A DNA stretch of 64,000 nucleotides. Source: Coriaria nepalensis (Eukaryota; Streptophyta; Magnoliopsida; Cucurbitales; Coriariaceae). The stretch lies in NCBI GenBank assembly GCA_027186245.1, contig CP114485.1:10072001-10136000 (forward strand), read 5' to 3'. The notes beneath the pieces are model-generated. The model worked only from the letters and a program-made list of their open reading frames with translations. It did no database searches and was not told where the DNA came from. Positions 1 through 19,078 of this stretch are shown piece by piece. Position 1 is the first letter of the stretch. The number at the start of each line of letters is the position of its first letter. The position numbers and the translations under genes were made by a program.

Positions 1-151
1 CTCGATTTGGCTTAACCAACCTGATCTGAACCTATTTTGCTTTGTTTATTAATGTTCTTTTCAATTTTATTTTTTTTTTGCAACTTCTCAATGAATGTAG
101 TTATGTATTTACTAATGTTCTTTTTATGTTCTGTAACTTTATATGAATATA

Positions 152-186
<35 letters not shown>

Positions 187-1184
187 ATGGATATTAATTT
201 AGAGTTCTTAATTTTCTTATTAGTTTTGAGGTCTTAAATTTCATTTTACCTTTTTAAAATACTTCTCATTCCATCATAAACCAAACTATCTTGAAATTAC
301 ATTATTGTTGGTCCCCGGTCGCGATGGGACCCCTAACTTGAACCAATATAATACCCCCACAGCTTCATCCAAATAGGAGGTGCACGTGTGTGCTGGTGAT
401 GATGGGGAGATAAAACATGCACTACTTCAGGATGCACAGGTCACTGCTAGTACTGATATCTATAATTTTGTATTATGCAGGAATGAACATGCTCTTGCCA
501 ACTAGGAACATATCTATTTCCTGGCCTTCTGGTCAACAATCTCACACTGACTCAATTTTAAGCAGTTTCCTTAGTTTACATAAAGATTTATAGAGAGCAG
601 TAATGTAGGGTTTATTCATTGCGTAATCTACTAAAACATGCCATCTAAAACAATGTAAATTTACTGACAAAAACATATCATATTTATAAAGTATTTTGAA
701 GTTGCAGATCAAAAATATTTTTTAATAAATTTGTGACGATTCTTTGGCCAAAAATAGAAAATGATAAATGTCTTCAGAGAAATGATGCAAAAAGAATAAT
801 TCTTTTTTAATATGTCTGTGATGCATGGGACAAGAACTAGTAAGTAGTTTCAAAATAACAGCTGTCAACTGCAACCTTCCAAGTGCAACCCATTCTGTCT
901 CAACTTCGGGAATTATTAAACTATTTAAACATGTTTAGCCTGAGTATCATTTGGTTTTGAGTGCAAAACAGTAATTTGGACAGATTGAAATCACTTCATA
1001 CTATATTTTAGTTTGTTTTTTTAATCAAACAGGAATTTGCATTTGGCTTGGCATTTTATGTGTACTACATTTTTGTCGATCCAAACTGGAGTTTTAAATA
1101 CTCAAGCAAATGCACCATATGAATTATCAAAACCAATGCAAGCATTTGGAAAACTACCATCCAATTAAATAGGGAAAAACTCAC
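1..1184 (-). other. Intron of the Raf-like kinase gene, running off the left edge
   Basis: The kinase exon ends at 1185 with the donor GTGAGTTTTT. Nothing to the left translates to the expected continuation (kinase helix C, HRD, DFG) in any minus-strand frame. The stretch is AT-rich, holds one GT microsatellite, and is read as intron. Confidence 0.7.
155..184. repeat. (GT)n microsatellite
   Basis: About fifteen uninterrupted GT dinucleotides lie inside the presumed kinase-gene intron. Confidence 0.95.
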
Positions 1185-4100
1185 CAATCTTTCTTGCTCC
1201 GAAGAGCCACCTGTAAAACAGCTCTTCTTAATCCGCTTAATGGCAACATCTGTTCCTTTCCATTTCCCATGATATACTGTACCAAACGTACCAGAACCCA
1301 ATTCTCTCAGCTCTTCAAGATCCTCATTCTTTATGATCTGCTTTGCATCAAATATGGTGAATAATGGTTGAGATAGGATTTCATATTGATTTGAGCATAA
1401 ACTAAAGAAACTTTAGTTCAGATGATAATCAAAACCAACGGAAAAAAACAAATTTTTATCATAGTATTATTGCAGGTATTATCCAATAATCACTCCAGCA
1501 AAAAAAAAAATTAGATTTGAAATTAATAAAATAAGTTAGGGGAAAAAAATGGAGAAAAAGGAGTAAAACTGGATATCTTATGAAACAGGGCTAGTTAGTT
1601 CATCTACTGCCGTATGGGAAGCATAAATGATAGACAATCCAGTGTGAGATTCTTACCTGTAAAGTATTGATATCAAAATCTACCAGAGAGAGATCGACGA
1701 GAGGTATGCCTATGTTCTGAATATCGAATTTTCCCGCCTACAAACATAAGAGAAGTGAGAAAATGAACTAACGTGCAAGCAATATGTCTAGTATCCTAAA
1801 ATTTTCAATTTTGGATTTCAGATAAGGCATCAGTTTGGATTACCACATAATCTGGTTCTGCAATTGCTGAGCTCATATCCAACTGTAAACTTTTATCATT
1901 GTCCTCGACATGCAAAGGATTGTAATCTGGACGTACATTCGTAGTAGATGAATCTTGATGAGTTCCCTCAGTAAAATTGACATGGGAATTAAAGCCTCCT
2001 ATAACATGATCAGATTGCAAAGGAGGGTAGCTATAGTCTACTGTAGCCTGCTCATCAATATTTGTAACGGGAGAAGAGAAACTCAGGTGGTCCTGATCCA
2101 TAAGAGAAACATCATTTCTAACATACTCGTCCTGAGCCAACTTGCGGAAATAAGACCATCGCAAAGGTTCATGATTCTCCATATTCAAGCTTAGGCCAGT
2201 TCCATCACTGTGCAATGCAGGAATATCGGAATGGTGTACATCGTGTTTTGGGAATATATCTGATAGAAAATCACTAGGAAATCGATCGTTAATATCAATG
2301 GAGATTACTCCCTGCCCTGGAGTTATCAAAGATTCACCTCGAGCAACACCCCTAGACGGATTATCTATTGAAGACAAAGTCCGGGAATGCTCCCTACTAT
2401 CCTTGTCATTATTCTTATTCGCAGACACCTCAATCAACTCAGGTTCTGCTGATCTCAGAATAGTCTGCTCCTTAAGCCTGTCAGAGGCTCCTTGACCTGT
2501 TTTTAAAGAACTCGGGCCGCTTGCTCCTCTACTGTCATGAATGTTTTTGACCAAGGATAGATCATGGTCATCCACAGGAGCAACGACTGCACGTTTTCGT
2601 TGAGCGTTCTGTAACTCTGACTCAAGAGCCTCCTTAGAAATATTTGGATTCTTCTTATTAATACTGTCAGTTTTATTCTTCTCAAACTGCATGAATCCAT
2701 CTTCAACAGCCTGAGAATTTGTATATAATGGCTTTGAAGATGATATGGACTGCTCAGTTTCCAATGCCGAATCCCCTTCCATCAATTGGTCAGTTGATTC
2801 AGTAATTACTTGAGAGTGATCAGTACCTGCTTGGGTGCTCAGAAACTGAGAACCAAAGGAATCACCAGACTTGGAAAGACGGTTCAATTCTGCCGGCTCC
2901 TTAGGAAGTCGCTCGGAATGAAAAACCCGCTGTGGAACTACAGGAGGCTCGAGATAGCTAAAATTCAGTTGATCAGCCTCAGAGTCCCTTATTCCAGGGG
3001 TGACTGATCCACCAGATACATGAAATGGAATGTCTGCACTTTTTATTTTTCTATCATTCACAGTTTCTGAGGGCATTGAATTTGATATAGGATCCTGGTA
3101 ATTTTTGCTCGTTTTCGCAGTCACTGACGACGAAGATAAGTCAGCTGCTGAATTGCCAATGATCGCTTCCTCTCTCAAAATGTAACTTGGAACAGAACCA
3201 TCATACTGATGTGAAGAAGTCAAGTTCTCATTTTCTAAGTTCCGACATCTATCAGTTTCATTTATCTTCTGAAGTGACCTTTCTCGTTTTATTTTTGCAT
3301 CTTTCAAGGGAACTTCCTTATCAAGTGACCGAATGGTGTGAGGTTCCATTATTTTTGAACCCAAGCTATCTCTCTTCGATTTCATCTCCTCTGCAGATGC
3401 TTCCAAATTATTTGCATAACCACCGCTATAGATCTGGTTAGCAGCCGTTGCTTGTATAATTATATTCTCCTGGATGGGCATTGGAGATGAGTTTTCTCCG
3501 GGTGTCACATAGTTTGAAGGTTGCGTAATGAAACCATACTGTGTCCGAACAGGCAAAGGAACAGAAATTTTTCCATCTTTACCAGAGAAACTTTCCATTG
3601 GGTCTAACGCAGAAGATGGGTGCAGACCAGATTCTACATGAGGCAGCTTGTGTTCAATGAATGGCTGCAAATTGGATACATATGCACTAGATGAAACCAT
3701 TAGGCCTGGTTGGGAAGATGGAACTTTTGAAGACAGTGCATTTACATTCAGAGATGCAGGGCGGGTACCAGAGAATTCCATTGCCACTGGCTCACTCTGT
3801 CTTTCGATGTTAACATTACCTAACTCATCCAAATTGTTGCCTGAAGCACTGGCCAAAGCAATTGAGGTCTTTCTGGAACCTAGGTCCATGCCATTTACAG
3901 CAACTACATATTGAATATCTGAATCACCCTCTACATTTCCAACACCAAATTGAACATCATCCAAGTCATCATTAGAAAAGAGAAACATCCTAGGCTTTTG
4001 AGCACCCCCATCATCCAGTACGATACACTCCTCCATCATATTATGGAGATCCTCATCACATGATACAGAAACTAATGCATCAAGATCCTCACCCGGAAGC

Positions 4101-4825
4101 TGATACTTTATTGTGTGAATTTGGTTATAAATTGTTGCAACCTTTTGCATTAGATGCTGCCATGAAATATCCTTGCTTACCCGAATAATTCTTGTTTCAC
4201 CTCCAACATATCTAAGCCTTCCATCACTAGGACGAGGTAAGATCTTACCACCAAAGCTACAGAGAAATTTTACCGTTGTTGATGAGCTATCAGAAGCTCC
4301 TATAGACACATAATCATGAGATCCCCGACTGACACTATTTCTTGAAGAGGACCGTGGAACTGACCGCGTTGAATCATATAAACTTTTTTCTCCATGTGTG
4401 GGACCCTTTCTTTCCAAATCCTGGACATGCCCTTTATCAACTGAATGAATCAATGAAATATCAGACCCACTTTCCGAACCCGTTTGGGAGATTCCCAGGA
4501 TTCCTTTTAAATCCATATAGCCAGTTGCACTAACAGGATCAACAAAAGAAGTCGGAATGATGTTGCGTTTTGGATTTACCCTCTCCCGCATAAATTCAAG
4601 TGAAAACTCCTCACCAGTCTGAATGGAGTAGTTTACGGGTCTAGCTCCAACTGACATGTTGAAATCTGGAGGCCGTATATTATTGCTGATATTACTGGAG
4701 GGATCATGAAAAAATCTTTGATTGGAAGAACCAAGACCTTCATTTCTAGCATCCACTTTGGTGTACTGAGATTGGTCATAGTTTTTATTTTGATCTCTTG
4801 CACCCTGTCCCAGACTTCTCTCCAT
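1185..4825 (-). CDS. PB1-domain Raf-like MAPKKK (group B), 3' end outside the window
   Basis: Three coding exons are visible on the minus strand: 4825-1844, 1737-1657 and 1337-1185. All joins are phase 0 and use GT-AG sites, giving 1072 residues before the window ends. A PB1 domain lies at about residues 184-284, opening with [13 protein letters not shown] (lysine near 194) and closing with the acidic SCDEDL stretch. A long disordered Ser/Asn-rich region follows. The third exon begins the kinase domain: glycine loop [13 protein letters not shown], then VAIKRIKK with the ATP-binding lysine. The N-terminal motif [20 protein letters not shown] is typical of the plant B4 Raf-like group, which in Arabidopsis phosphorylates SnRK2 kinases under osmotic stress (family knowledge). 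The ATG at 4825 is the first in the long exon. The catalytic loop, DFG and C-lobe exons are not found in 1-1184, so the next intron must exceed 1.18 kb. The precise paralogue cannot be told. Confidence 0.93.
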
Positions 4826-5950
4826 TTATTCTAACTCAACCAGGACAAACTCAAACAGAGATTCCAAGAGTATGACGCCATGGAGAATGAGTATGAAAGC
4901 TTACACAGGACGGCCAACTGCTAGTTCTGCTAGCAAGGAGGATTCATTCCTTCTTGCACGAACAGTTTCAGATCACAGCAGATAACCTGGGAGGAGCAGC
5001 CGAGATTTGAGTGATTCATAAATCCAAAAATGTATGAGATCCACCAAATTCGGTAGATATCCAAATAAATTTTATAATCAAGACAGAAAACATCAAGTAA
5101 GTAAGAAACTTTGACAACCCTCTAACAGCTTTACATATGCTCAAACTACAGAAAGGTTTAGAGGCTGACTGACAAAAAAAAAATGATCTTCACGCTCACT
5201 TCTTAATAAATGCAATAAATGAATCCGCATACTCAATTGACCAAAGTAAATGCAAAGTTAATATGCCTGATAACAAAATTTGTGGTTATCAGTTTAAAGG
5301 AGTTCCTGGACTCATTCAAACCCCTAAATGTGTTCTGATTTAGAGTGTCAGAGCCTCTGGATTAACAGTACATCTAACGATAGCAAAATAAGTTAATCCG
5401 GCATGAAAAAGAAATCAGATTTATTATAAAACATAGCAATTAACTAGAATTTGACACGGAATGAAATCAGAGAACTAAATGCCAGACTAAGAGTACGGTC
5501 CAGGCTCAGATTAGCACTCAGAACCAAAACAAAGCAAAAACCCCATAAAATCAACCTTCTAAGCTCTACCATTTAGCTCCCTTAAACAGAAAAAAGACAA
5601 CCAAATCTGGAAATCCATATCAATTACATCTAATCTCAACAATTAGCCTCCCATCCAGTCCATGCATCAGCAAAAAAGCTATAAACATACAATATAGATG
5701 CCAAATCTTCAACCAAAACCTTCCGGAAGAAAAACAACAATTAAATCTACTTAAGGATCGATCTAGATGTTCTTCAACTACGACGGAGAAAATCAATCGA
5801 AGAGTTAGATTACTCACCTGTAAACAGAATTCAGAAGCAGCAAAGAAATCGGAACTTCGTTGAATTTCGCCACTGCCTGTCTCTACTCAAAGTCTTTCGC
5901 TTTTATTTCTTTTCTCTCTCTGTGTGAAACAGTGAGGCTATTATTTAATC
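4826..5950 (-). other. 5' UTR of the Raf-like kinase with a leader intron
   Basis: A good donor (CAG followed by GTGAGT, near 5817) and a candidate acceptor (CTCCTCCCAG near 4988) suggest a first non-coding exon at about 5950-5818. An intron of roughly 0.83 kb would follow, then the rest of the leader up to the ATG at 4825. No long ORF occupies the interval. The transcription start is inferred only from the change in base composition near 5950. Confidence 0.5.
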
Positions 5951-8151
5951 GGAGATCTTAATTGATAAATTTGTTTTATTTTGGACTTTTCGAGCACCGT
6001 AATGATGGATTTTTTTGTTGATTTTTATATAAGTCCGTATTGTGCGGGATTGTTGTATCCAACGCGTCTTCTCTCCGCGTGTCATTCACTGACCAATTAG
6101 ATTTCATGTTCTTGTTTAGCGGAGCCTAGGGGTCTGCACCTGTTGTGGGACCCGTTCTGCTTCTTTTACCAGGTACGATTTAACTGGCTGCTGGGGGGTA
6201 GAAAGAGGTTTCATACAGGCGGTATAATTCGGGTCGTTGATTCAAATCAATGTCACAGAACAAGAGCCACGCTATTTAGGGATGAAATATGTGTTTTCTT
6301 TTCTATTTTTCCTCCCTTCTTGTTTCTTTTTTTTTTCCTTCCCCATTGTTTCCTTCAATTTTTTTTATAATAAATTTAGATTTTAGGATAAAATTAAGTG
6401 TAAGTAATTTTTTGATTTTATATTAAATTTATGAAGATAATAATAGATATTTACTATAATATAATTAATTTGGAGAATTTAATTTTATAATAATATAATA
6501 AATTTAAAAAGTAAAATTAAAATAATATATAAAAACATAATAAGTTATGAAAAATAAAACTTAAATATTACAGGAAAACATATTACAACTCTATAACTCA
6601 AAAAAGTAGTCATTTTGTCTTTTATATTGTCCGGACTATTAGTATAGATTGTAGGTATGGTAAGTATTCATGTTTTCACTCAGTTCCAACTTTAAGTATG
6701 GATTGTGGGCATAGTAAGTATTCATTTTGCCATCTTGTTCTCCCACTTGTTGGATATTGTGATAGAATGTATTCATTTTGAAAAAATAAATAATAAATAA
6801 ACAAATAAAAATGTTTAATTACTTAAATAAATATAAAAAAGTACATCGGCCTCATCTTCTAATTAAAGGTCACAAGTGACTAATAGGGATGATAAACCTT
6901 CGCTTCGTTGAGTAGATGACCCATGACCGGCCTTCTATCCGCTGAGTGTTGGCTTTCTTAGTTCGATTGCATTCCTCGAGAGTTTGTTTTCTCGATAAGT
7001 TGCAATATGCTCTTTAAATCCTATTCCAGCATCTTGATAAGTAGATTCAATATTGTCACCCGATTCAAGGGAAGAATTAACGATGTTCAAATTCAAATGT
7101 GCCATTTTTTCCTTAAATTGATCAGCATATTCATTAATTGATGGGCATATTTCTTGAAGATCTTCATACTTTAATATTATTGATGTGAACTTATTAATGT
7201 GTCTGGTTCAGGTTTTCTATAGTGTTAGGGTCATTATGTAATACTGATGTGGAAGACCTAATAGTTATGATTGAGTAAATGAATGTCTTGCTTTCTCAGT
7301 CATCTATTCAAAATATATTCTTTTGGAATGCCGAATTGACCATTTTGTCTAAGCAACTATATTATATGGGCACATGAAATATCCTTAAACTCGAAAGTCA
7401 TGCACGTGCACTAACGAAATCCTTTTGTCGTCGTAATACGATATTGCTTTCTAAAAGCTTGGGATATAATGTAGAGGATTGTTGGCTAAATATTCATTAT
7501 AGATATGGATGATTACAAGGTTACAGATCCCATATGTCATTTTAAATTAAATAGGACAATTAGCGAGCATTTTTCATAGTTTATTGTGGTTCGCGTTTCA
7601 GCCTTCATCATATTTGTGTCTTCAATTTTCAATGTGAGCCCCTTTAATTGATAAGGACATTGGAAACATTGTAAACACCGAGAAGAAACAAATGTGGACT
7701 TATTGACTTGAGCAAGCAGAGTACTAGTGGGCAAACATTTTAAGCTCGAGAACAATTGATCCTTGGATATGTAGGCTATGCTTAAATTTCCTTGGCTCAT
7801 CAAGGATAACTTATTAGATAATACCCCAATCCAATTGAAACATAAAGAAAACCTATAGAAAGGTATATCCAGAGCCGGAAAACCCAAAAGCCCAATAGAA
7901 GCAATGAAGAAATAGTAGAACAACGTTTTAGAGTAGAACAACGTTTTAGAATGCAAAAGAATCGGACGGATACTGTTAAAAACCAAAACTCAATATAAAC
8001 ATCCTAGAGGAGATTTAAAATGGTCCATCTCCATCACTGTTCTCCAGTTTTGATTACAAACAGAACATCATGAGTATGAAAGCCTGCCATTTTAAATTCA
8101 AAAACTTCTGCATACAAAAAATTCTGTAAATCATAATTTTTAACGCACATG
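5951..8151. other. Intergenic: kinase promoter side and delta-COP 3' flank
   Basis: No intact gene. 6360-6600 is very AT-rich. 6640-6780 holds two diverged copies of a 60-70 bp unit containing TATGGTAAGTATTCATG-like words. A roughly 75-codon open frame on the minus strand (7165-6950) and a low-complexity 149-codon frame (7986-7537) match no family I recognise. A 15-bp direct repeat (TAGAACAACGTTTTA) sits at about 7915-7948. The region nearest 8151 should include the delta-COP 3' UTR. Confidence 0.5.
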
Positions 8152-15098
<6,947 letters not shown>

Positions 15099-15101
<3 letters not shown>

Positions 15102-16170
15102 CTTGATTATCACACAACCACCAACTGATAGGAAGCAGGGACGGATTCAGCACCTAAAAAATAAAAATACAGGGCAATCAAGCTATAAAATTTAAAGCAC
15201 AGTGACAAGAATTAAGCCTAATAAAATACACTAAATATGAGAATGTGAATATCAACAAAGAATAGCATAAACCAATACAATAATTGCATGCCAACAGAAA
15301 GGAAAACAATAGATCGTATTGCCTTAGAAAACAAGCATTTCAGTATAGAATATTAGATACAATTCTGGATAACTATGAATCGTTCAAGTAACAGGCAAAG
15401 GCATACTACTCAAGATGGCCACAGTCAGAGCTCTCAATCTCAGACCCAATTCAAATTTTAAAGTTCCAGATGCTTCATAAAGCCAGAGGCAACATTTTCC
15501 ACATAAATTAAAGGTTAAGTTTCAGAAAAACAGAGAACTAGGAGACTATCATACAAATATCCTTACAGAAATTTCACAGAAAAGGTTTTGAAGGATCATA
15601 TTTCATCAAACATACAATGCCTGAGAGATTAACGTACTAAGGGGAGATTTCATAAAAATGCATTGAAACCAATATCTATTTACAAACGAAATAGAGCATG
15701 TCAGATTCAACAGCTACATTCAACAGCATTAATATTAAAACGAATCAAAACCCCGTTTGGACGCTAAGAAAATACAATTGAACAGATCAAAATTAATAGT
15801 AACCTCATAAAGCTCCAGATCTGGTAGCGAAACGTGTAGTATTCAAAAGACCTCAATTAAACCACTCACTAGGCGAACTGATATCGCATTATATAACTTG
15901 AAAAGAAATAAGAGCTTTAAGTAATCACGAATTTTTTATTTCCTTCTCAAAAAATTCCTTCGACTTCTCGGCAACCAAACAGGATGCTGATGAACATATA
16001 GATCCGCGTAAAGAGACGTACTGGAATCAAGTATGAAGAAAGAGATCCATCGCATGATTTGAGATGGAGAATATACCTTGATCTACTCCCGCTACTTCTT
16101 CTGAAGCGTAATCACGACGAGACCAGCGTGGGAGTTAGAAATGAAGACCAGATTTCCAACTTAAAAGAAC
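15099..16170 (-). other. delta-COP 5' leader: two non-coding exon parts and leader intron
   Basis: On the minus strand a leader exon ends at 16077 (CAAG before GTATAT). The next exon begins at 15153 after TTTTTAG and ends with the start ATG at 15101-15099. The intron between them, about 0.92 kb, has no ORF of note. The transcription start near 16170 is inferred. Confidence 0.6.
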
Positions 16171-16190
16171 GAGAGAAAATAGGTCCTAAT

Positions 16191-16208
16191 TGGGCCTACT
16201 ATTGGGCT
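16191..16208. promoter_or_regulatory. Paired site II (TGGGCY) motifs upstream of delta-COP
   Basis: TGGGCC (16191-16196) and TGGGCT (16203-16208) lie about 20-40 bp upstream of the inferred leader start. Site II elements are known in promoters of plant housekeeping and growth genes. Their role here is inferred from sequence and position only. Confidence 0.45.
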
Positions 16209-18040
16209 TGTGACCATTATTTAAGTCATATAATAATATTATATAAGATCATTTATAATGAAAACTGTCCTTAGCCACAAATTGCACCGCATACACAATT
16301 ATGTAAAATTTTAGACAAACTTCTTAAACCACATATGGAAGGTGTCTACAATTAGCGATTACGAATTCAAACTGAAAAAGTTAATGATCAAGTTCCTTTG
16401 CTTTTATCTTTAAGCCTATAAACCATAAACAAAAAGCTTATGCCTGCAAAATTTGTCGTAGTCATTGTCTCCCATGATAACATGGTTATGTAAATGAATT
16501 AATTTTATACCATAATAGATGTTGTTGATTAAATGGGTTTTCTAGAGAGAGAGAGATGTTCTAACGCCTCTCTATAATCATCCCCCAAATCCACCCATCT
16601 ATCCATCAATCATATTTTTCTTTTTTTCCGATCTGCTATTCTCTCGGTAATTTTGTCTCTTCGGTTGTGAGAGAAATCCTGTTAGGAGATGTTTTTAAAC
16701 TTTGGTTTCAGATCTATAACAAGTTTCGTCTCTTTGATTTCTCCAGATTTTTCAGCTACTCCTCATTATTGTTCGAAGATTGATCTCTGGTTCAGTTACT
16801 ACATTTGAAGTTCTTGTTCGTTTTTTCCGATCATTATTCTTAGGCTTTTCTATTTAGAATAAGTGATTGGGATTGGAAGAGCTTGGGATGCTTGATGGTA
16901 CTTTATGATTTGGGAAGCCAAACAGTGATTTCGGTGCAGTAGGGGATGATGAAATAAAGCTTCTCTTAATTTCCTCACGATGGAACTTAATGGATTGATA
17001 TTTTGCACCCCATTTCCCTGGTAGTATAATGTCAAGTTTGTTCAAGTTGTAGTGTTGTATTGTGCTATTTTTTTTTTCCGATTTAGTCGTATAGTCTTAT
17101 GAATAATGGAATTACTTAGATACTATCTTATAATCCTTTTAAGTTTTAATAAAACTTCTTTCTTTTTGGCCAACTGAAAATTTAGTAATACATTTAACTC
17201 TTCTATTTTTGCTAACCCTTAAGAATTTGAAAAATCGGTTTTTTTTTTTTTTCAAATAATATGAAACGGCCATATGAAAATTAAATATTTCATTAAAAAG
17301 ATTGTTCCTTAAGGTCAATATAAAATAAGGTGTCTATCAAATTTATAAACTAGGCAAATTGGGGGCTGGGGGAGGGGGGAGAAGGAATTTGAAGAAGGTT
17401 CATGGTCAAGGGTAAAGTCAAGTAAGTTAATGCTTGGGATGATTTTCCATAATAGACCAAAATTGAAAATACAACTTAATTAAATTTTCACCAATTTGAT
17501 CCAAAAAAATACCATAACCGAACCGGTATTAGACTATTCGGTTTCGGTCGAAACCGATTCAATTTTTTTATTTTTTGGCTTTTCAGTTTTTTTTTTTTTT
17601 TTTTTGTCAATTTTTTTCTTCTTCTATTTCTACTTATTTTAAATTAATATTATATTTGATCAAAATTTGATATTATAACAACTAAAAAAATATAATTTTA
17701 CCTTAATATCATAATCAAAAGATTCAAAATAATTTTTAAATATATCATAAATTCATAATTCATCAAAGTATCAACTCAATATTATCCAAATGGGATATCC
17801 AACAACATAAGTTACACAACATTACAAGTCTACACTTTCTCAATTCAAAAATTCCAACTACACAATATTTTGAATCGAATAACATAATATTTCTATATTT
17901 AGACGATGAAGTTTTCTGCACTTGATGATTATGCTAATGGATCTGCAAAATTTCAATTATTCGAGCAAATAAACGTGAATGAAAAAAACATATGACAAAA
18001 TAAAAGAAGTAAATAATAAATATAATAAAGAATATATTAT
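16209..18040. other. Intergenic, no intact gene
   Basis: 16540-17050 looks like a transcribed leader (pyrimidine-rich start, GA-rich run, mixed composition) but has only short interrupted frames. 17240-17640 holds T-rich homopolymers. 17510-17565 contains AACCGAACCGG and CGGTTTCGGTCGAAACCG, a palindromic block of a kind common near the ends of plant hAT elements. The rest is plain AT-rich DNA. Confidence 0.5.
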
Positions 18041-18054
18041 CATCTTTCTTGAAG

Positions 18055-18890
18055 TCTTCTATAGCATCCACTGCACCAACTAAAGAGAATTATAAACCTA
18101 TAATCCAACTATACCCACACACAAGCACCTCAACCGTCTCCGACTTAAGCATGCTTCAGAAGTTACTAAGTGTACGACCATTTGTACGAAATATGGATTC
18201 TGAAGCAGCTGTAGATACTACTGGCGAGAATATCTCAAGAAATCAGCACTAGCGTCAGGTACTTATATCCATTCAACTCCACCACCCTAGGATATTGAGT
18301 CCCAAAAAAATTGAAATTCGACTATCATTATCCAAGTATTGCTCCATATTTGTAGCCTGTTGAATGTCATCACCGGATCGGGACAAACCCTTAAAGAAAT
18401 CCACCTCCGAGTCCCTTACATCAGTAAAATCCCTCAAAGAAAAGGGATGTATAGGCTAGTTAGAAAACTCTACTTGTGATCGTGTCGATATGAACTGTGA
18501 TTGTGATTGTAATTGTGCACGAGACGGAGTTGAATATAGATCATATAAACGCTCTAACCACCATCATGTTTCTCTTATCATTGTTTCAGCTTCTCCTTTC
18601 GACTTCCTATCCTCGTAAATAATTTCAATGACAGAGTCAGTTCCCACAATCTTGCTTTGATGATCCAATACCATTGCCACACAAGTTAATAAATTCGTAA
18701 ACTTCGAAATTTGCCAATACTTCCTAATCTTAATTAGCTTTAGCCTTAACGCTCTAACCAAATGAGGTTGCTTACTACATGCCACATTTTTTACCAACTT
18801 CATGATATGAAACATATGTTTTGGCAATAAAGGTGGATAGTAGGATACGAAGTGCCAAATAACTTATTTGTTCCTATCAAGAAGGGGCTT
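18055..18890 (-). pseudogene. Decayed hAT-family transposase
   Basis: Read right to left, the interval gives successive hAT landmarks. The KYW motif region followed by LTCVAMVLDHQSK matches the family 'A.VLDPR.K' block. WWSWMD matches the W-W stretch. VSTAASESIFRTNGRTLSNF corresponds to the hAT dimerisation block 'STVASESAFS.GGR', and SETVEVLVCGYSW to 'ETV.AL.CT.DW'. The blocks fall in different frames and are separated by stops, so no working transposase is encoded. The upstream DNA-binding (BED) part was not found. Ends of the element are uncertain; AACCGAACCG-type palindromes near 17510 and a CGGTTGGTT word near 19855 may mark it. Confidence 0.8.
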
Positions 18891-19078
18891 TCGATCCGTC
18901 GAATATCATAACTTATAATTTACTCGACGGGTCGACGGGGCCTTCGACTTGTAGAGTATCATAATTTCTAATTTATTCAATGGGTCGATGAGGCCTTTGA
19001 TCTCAAAAAATATCATAACTTCTAGTTTACTCGACAGGTCGATAAGACCTTCGACCTGTAAAGTATCAAAACTATTAG
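18886..19078. repeat. Tandem array, about 3 copies of a 65-70 bp unit
   Basis: Each unit follows the pattern TTTACTCGACGGGTCGACGG, then GGCCTTCGACYTGTAGAGTATCATAAYTTCTA with drift. The array abuts the upstream side of the dead hAT transposase. The same unit, more rearranged, occurs at 28040-28490. Confidence 0.85.

Noticed and set aside
37..237. 66-codon open frame across the GT microsatellite
   Set aside because: It is produced by the repeat and lies in the kinase-gene intron; no protein-like sequence.
1955..4533. Several plus-strand frames of 60-90 codons
   Set aside because: They are antisense shadows of the long kinase exon.
7537..7986. 149-codon open frame on the minus strand
   Set aside because: Composition is Phe/Leu/Ser-rich, as in AT-rich non-coding DNA. 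No motif recognised and no splice context; at most a relic.
18886..19078. Possible CRISPR-like spaced repeat
   Set aside because: The units are contiguous and diverged, without unique spacers, and this is plant nuclear DNA beside a hAT relic.
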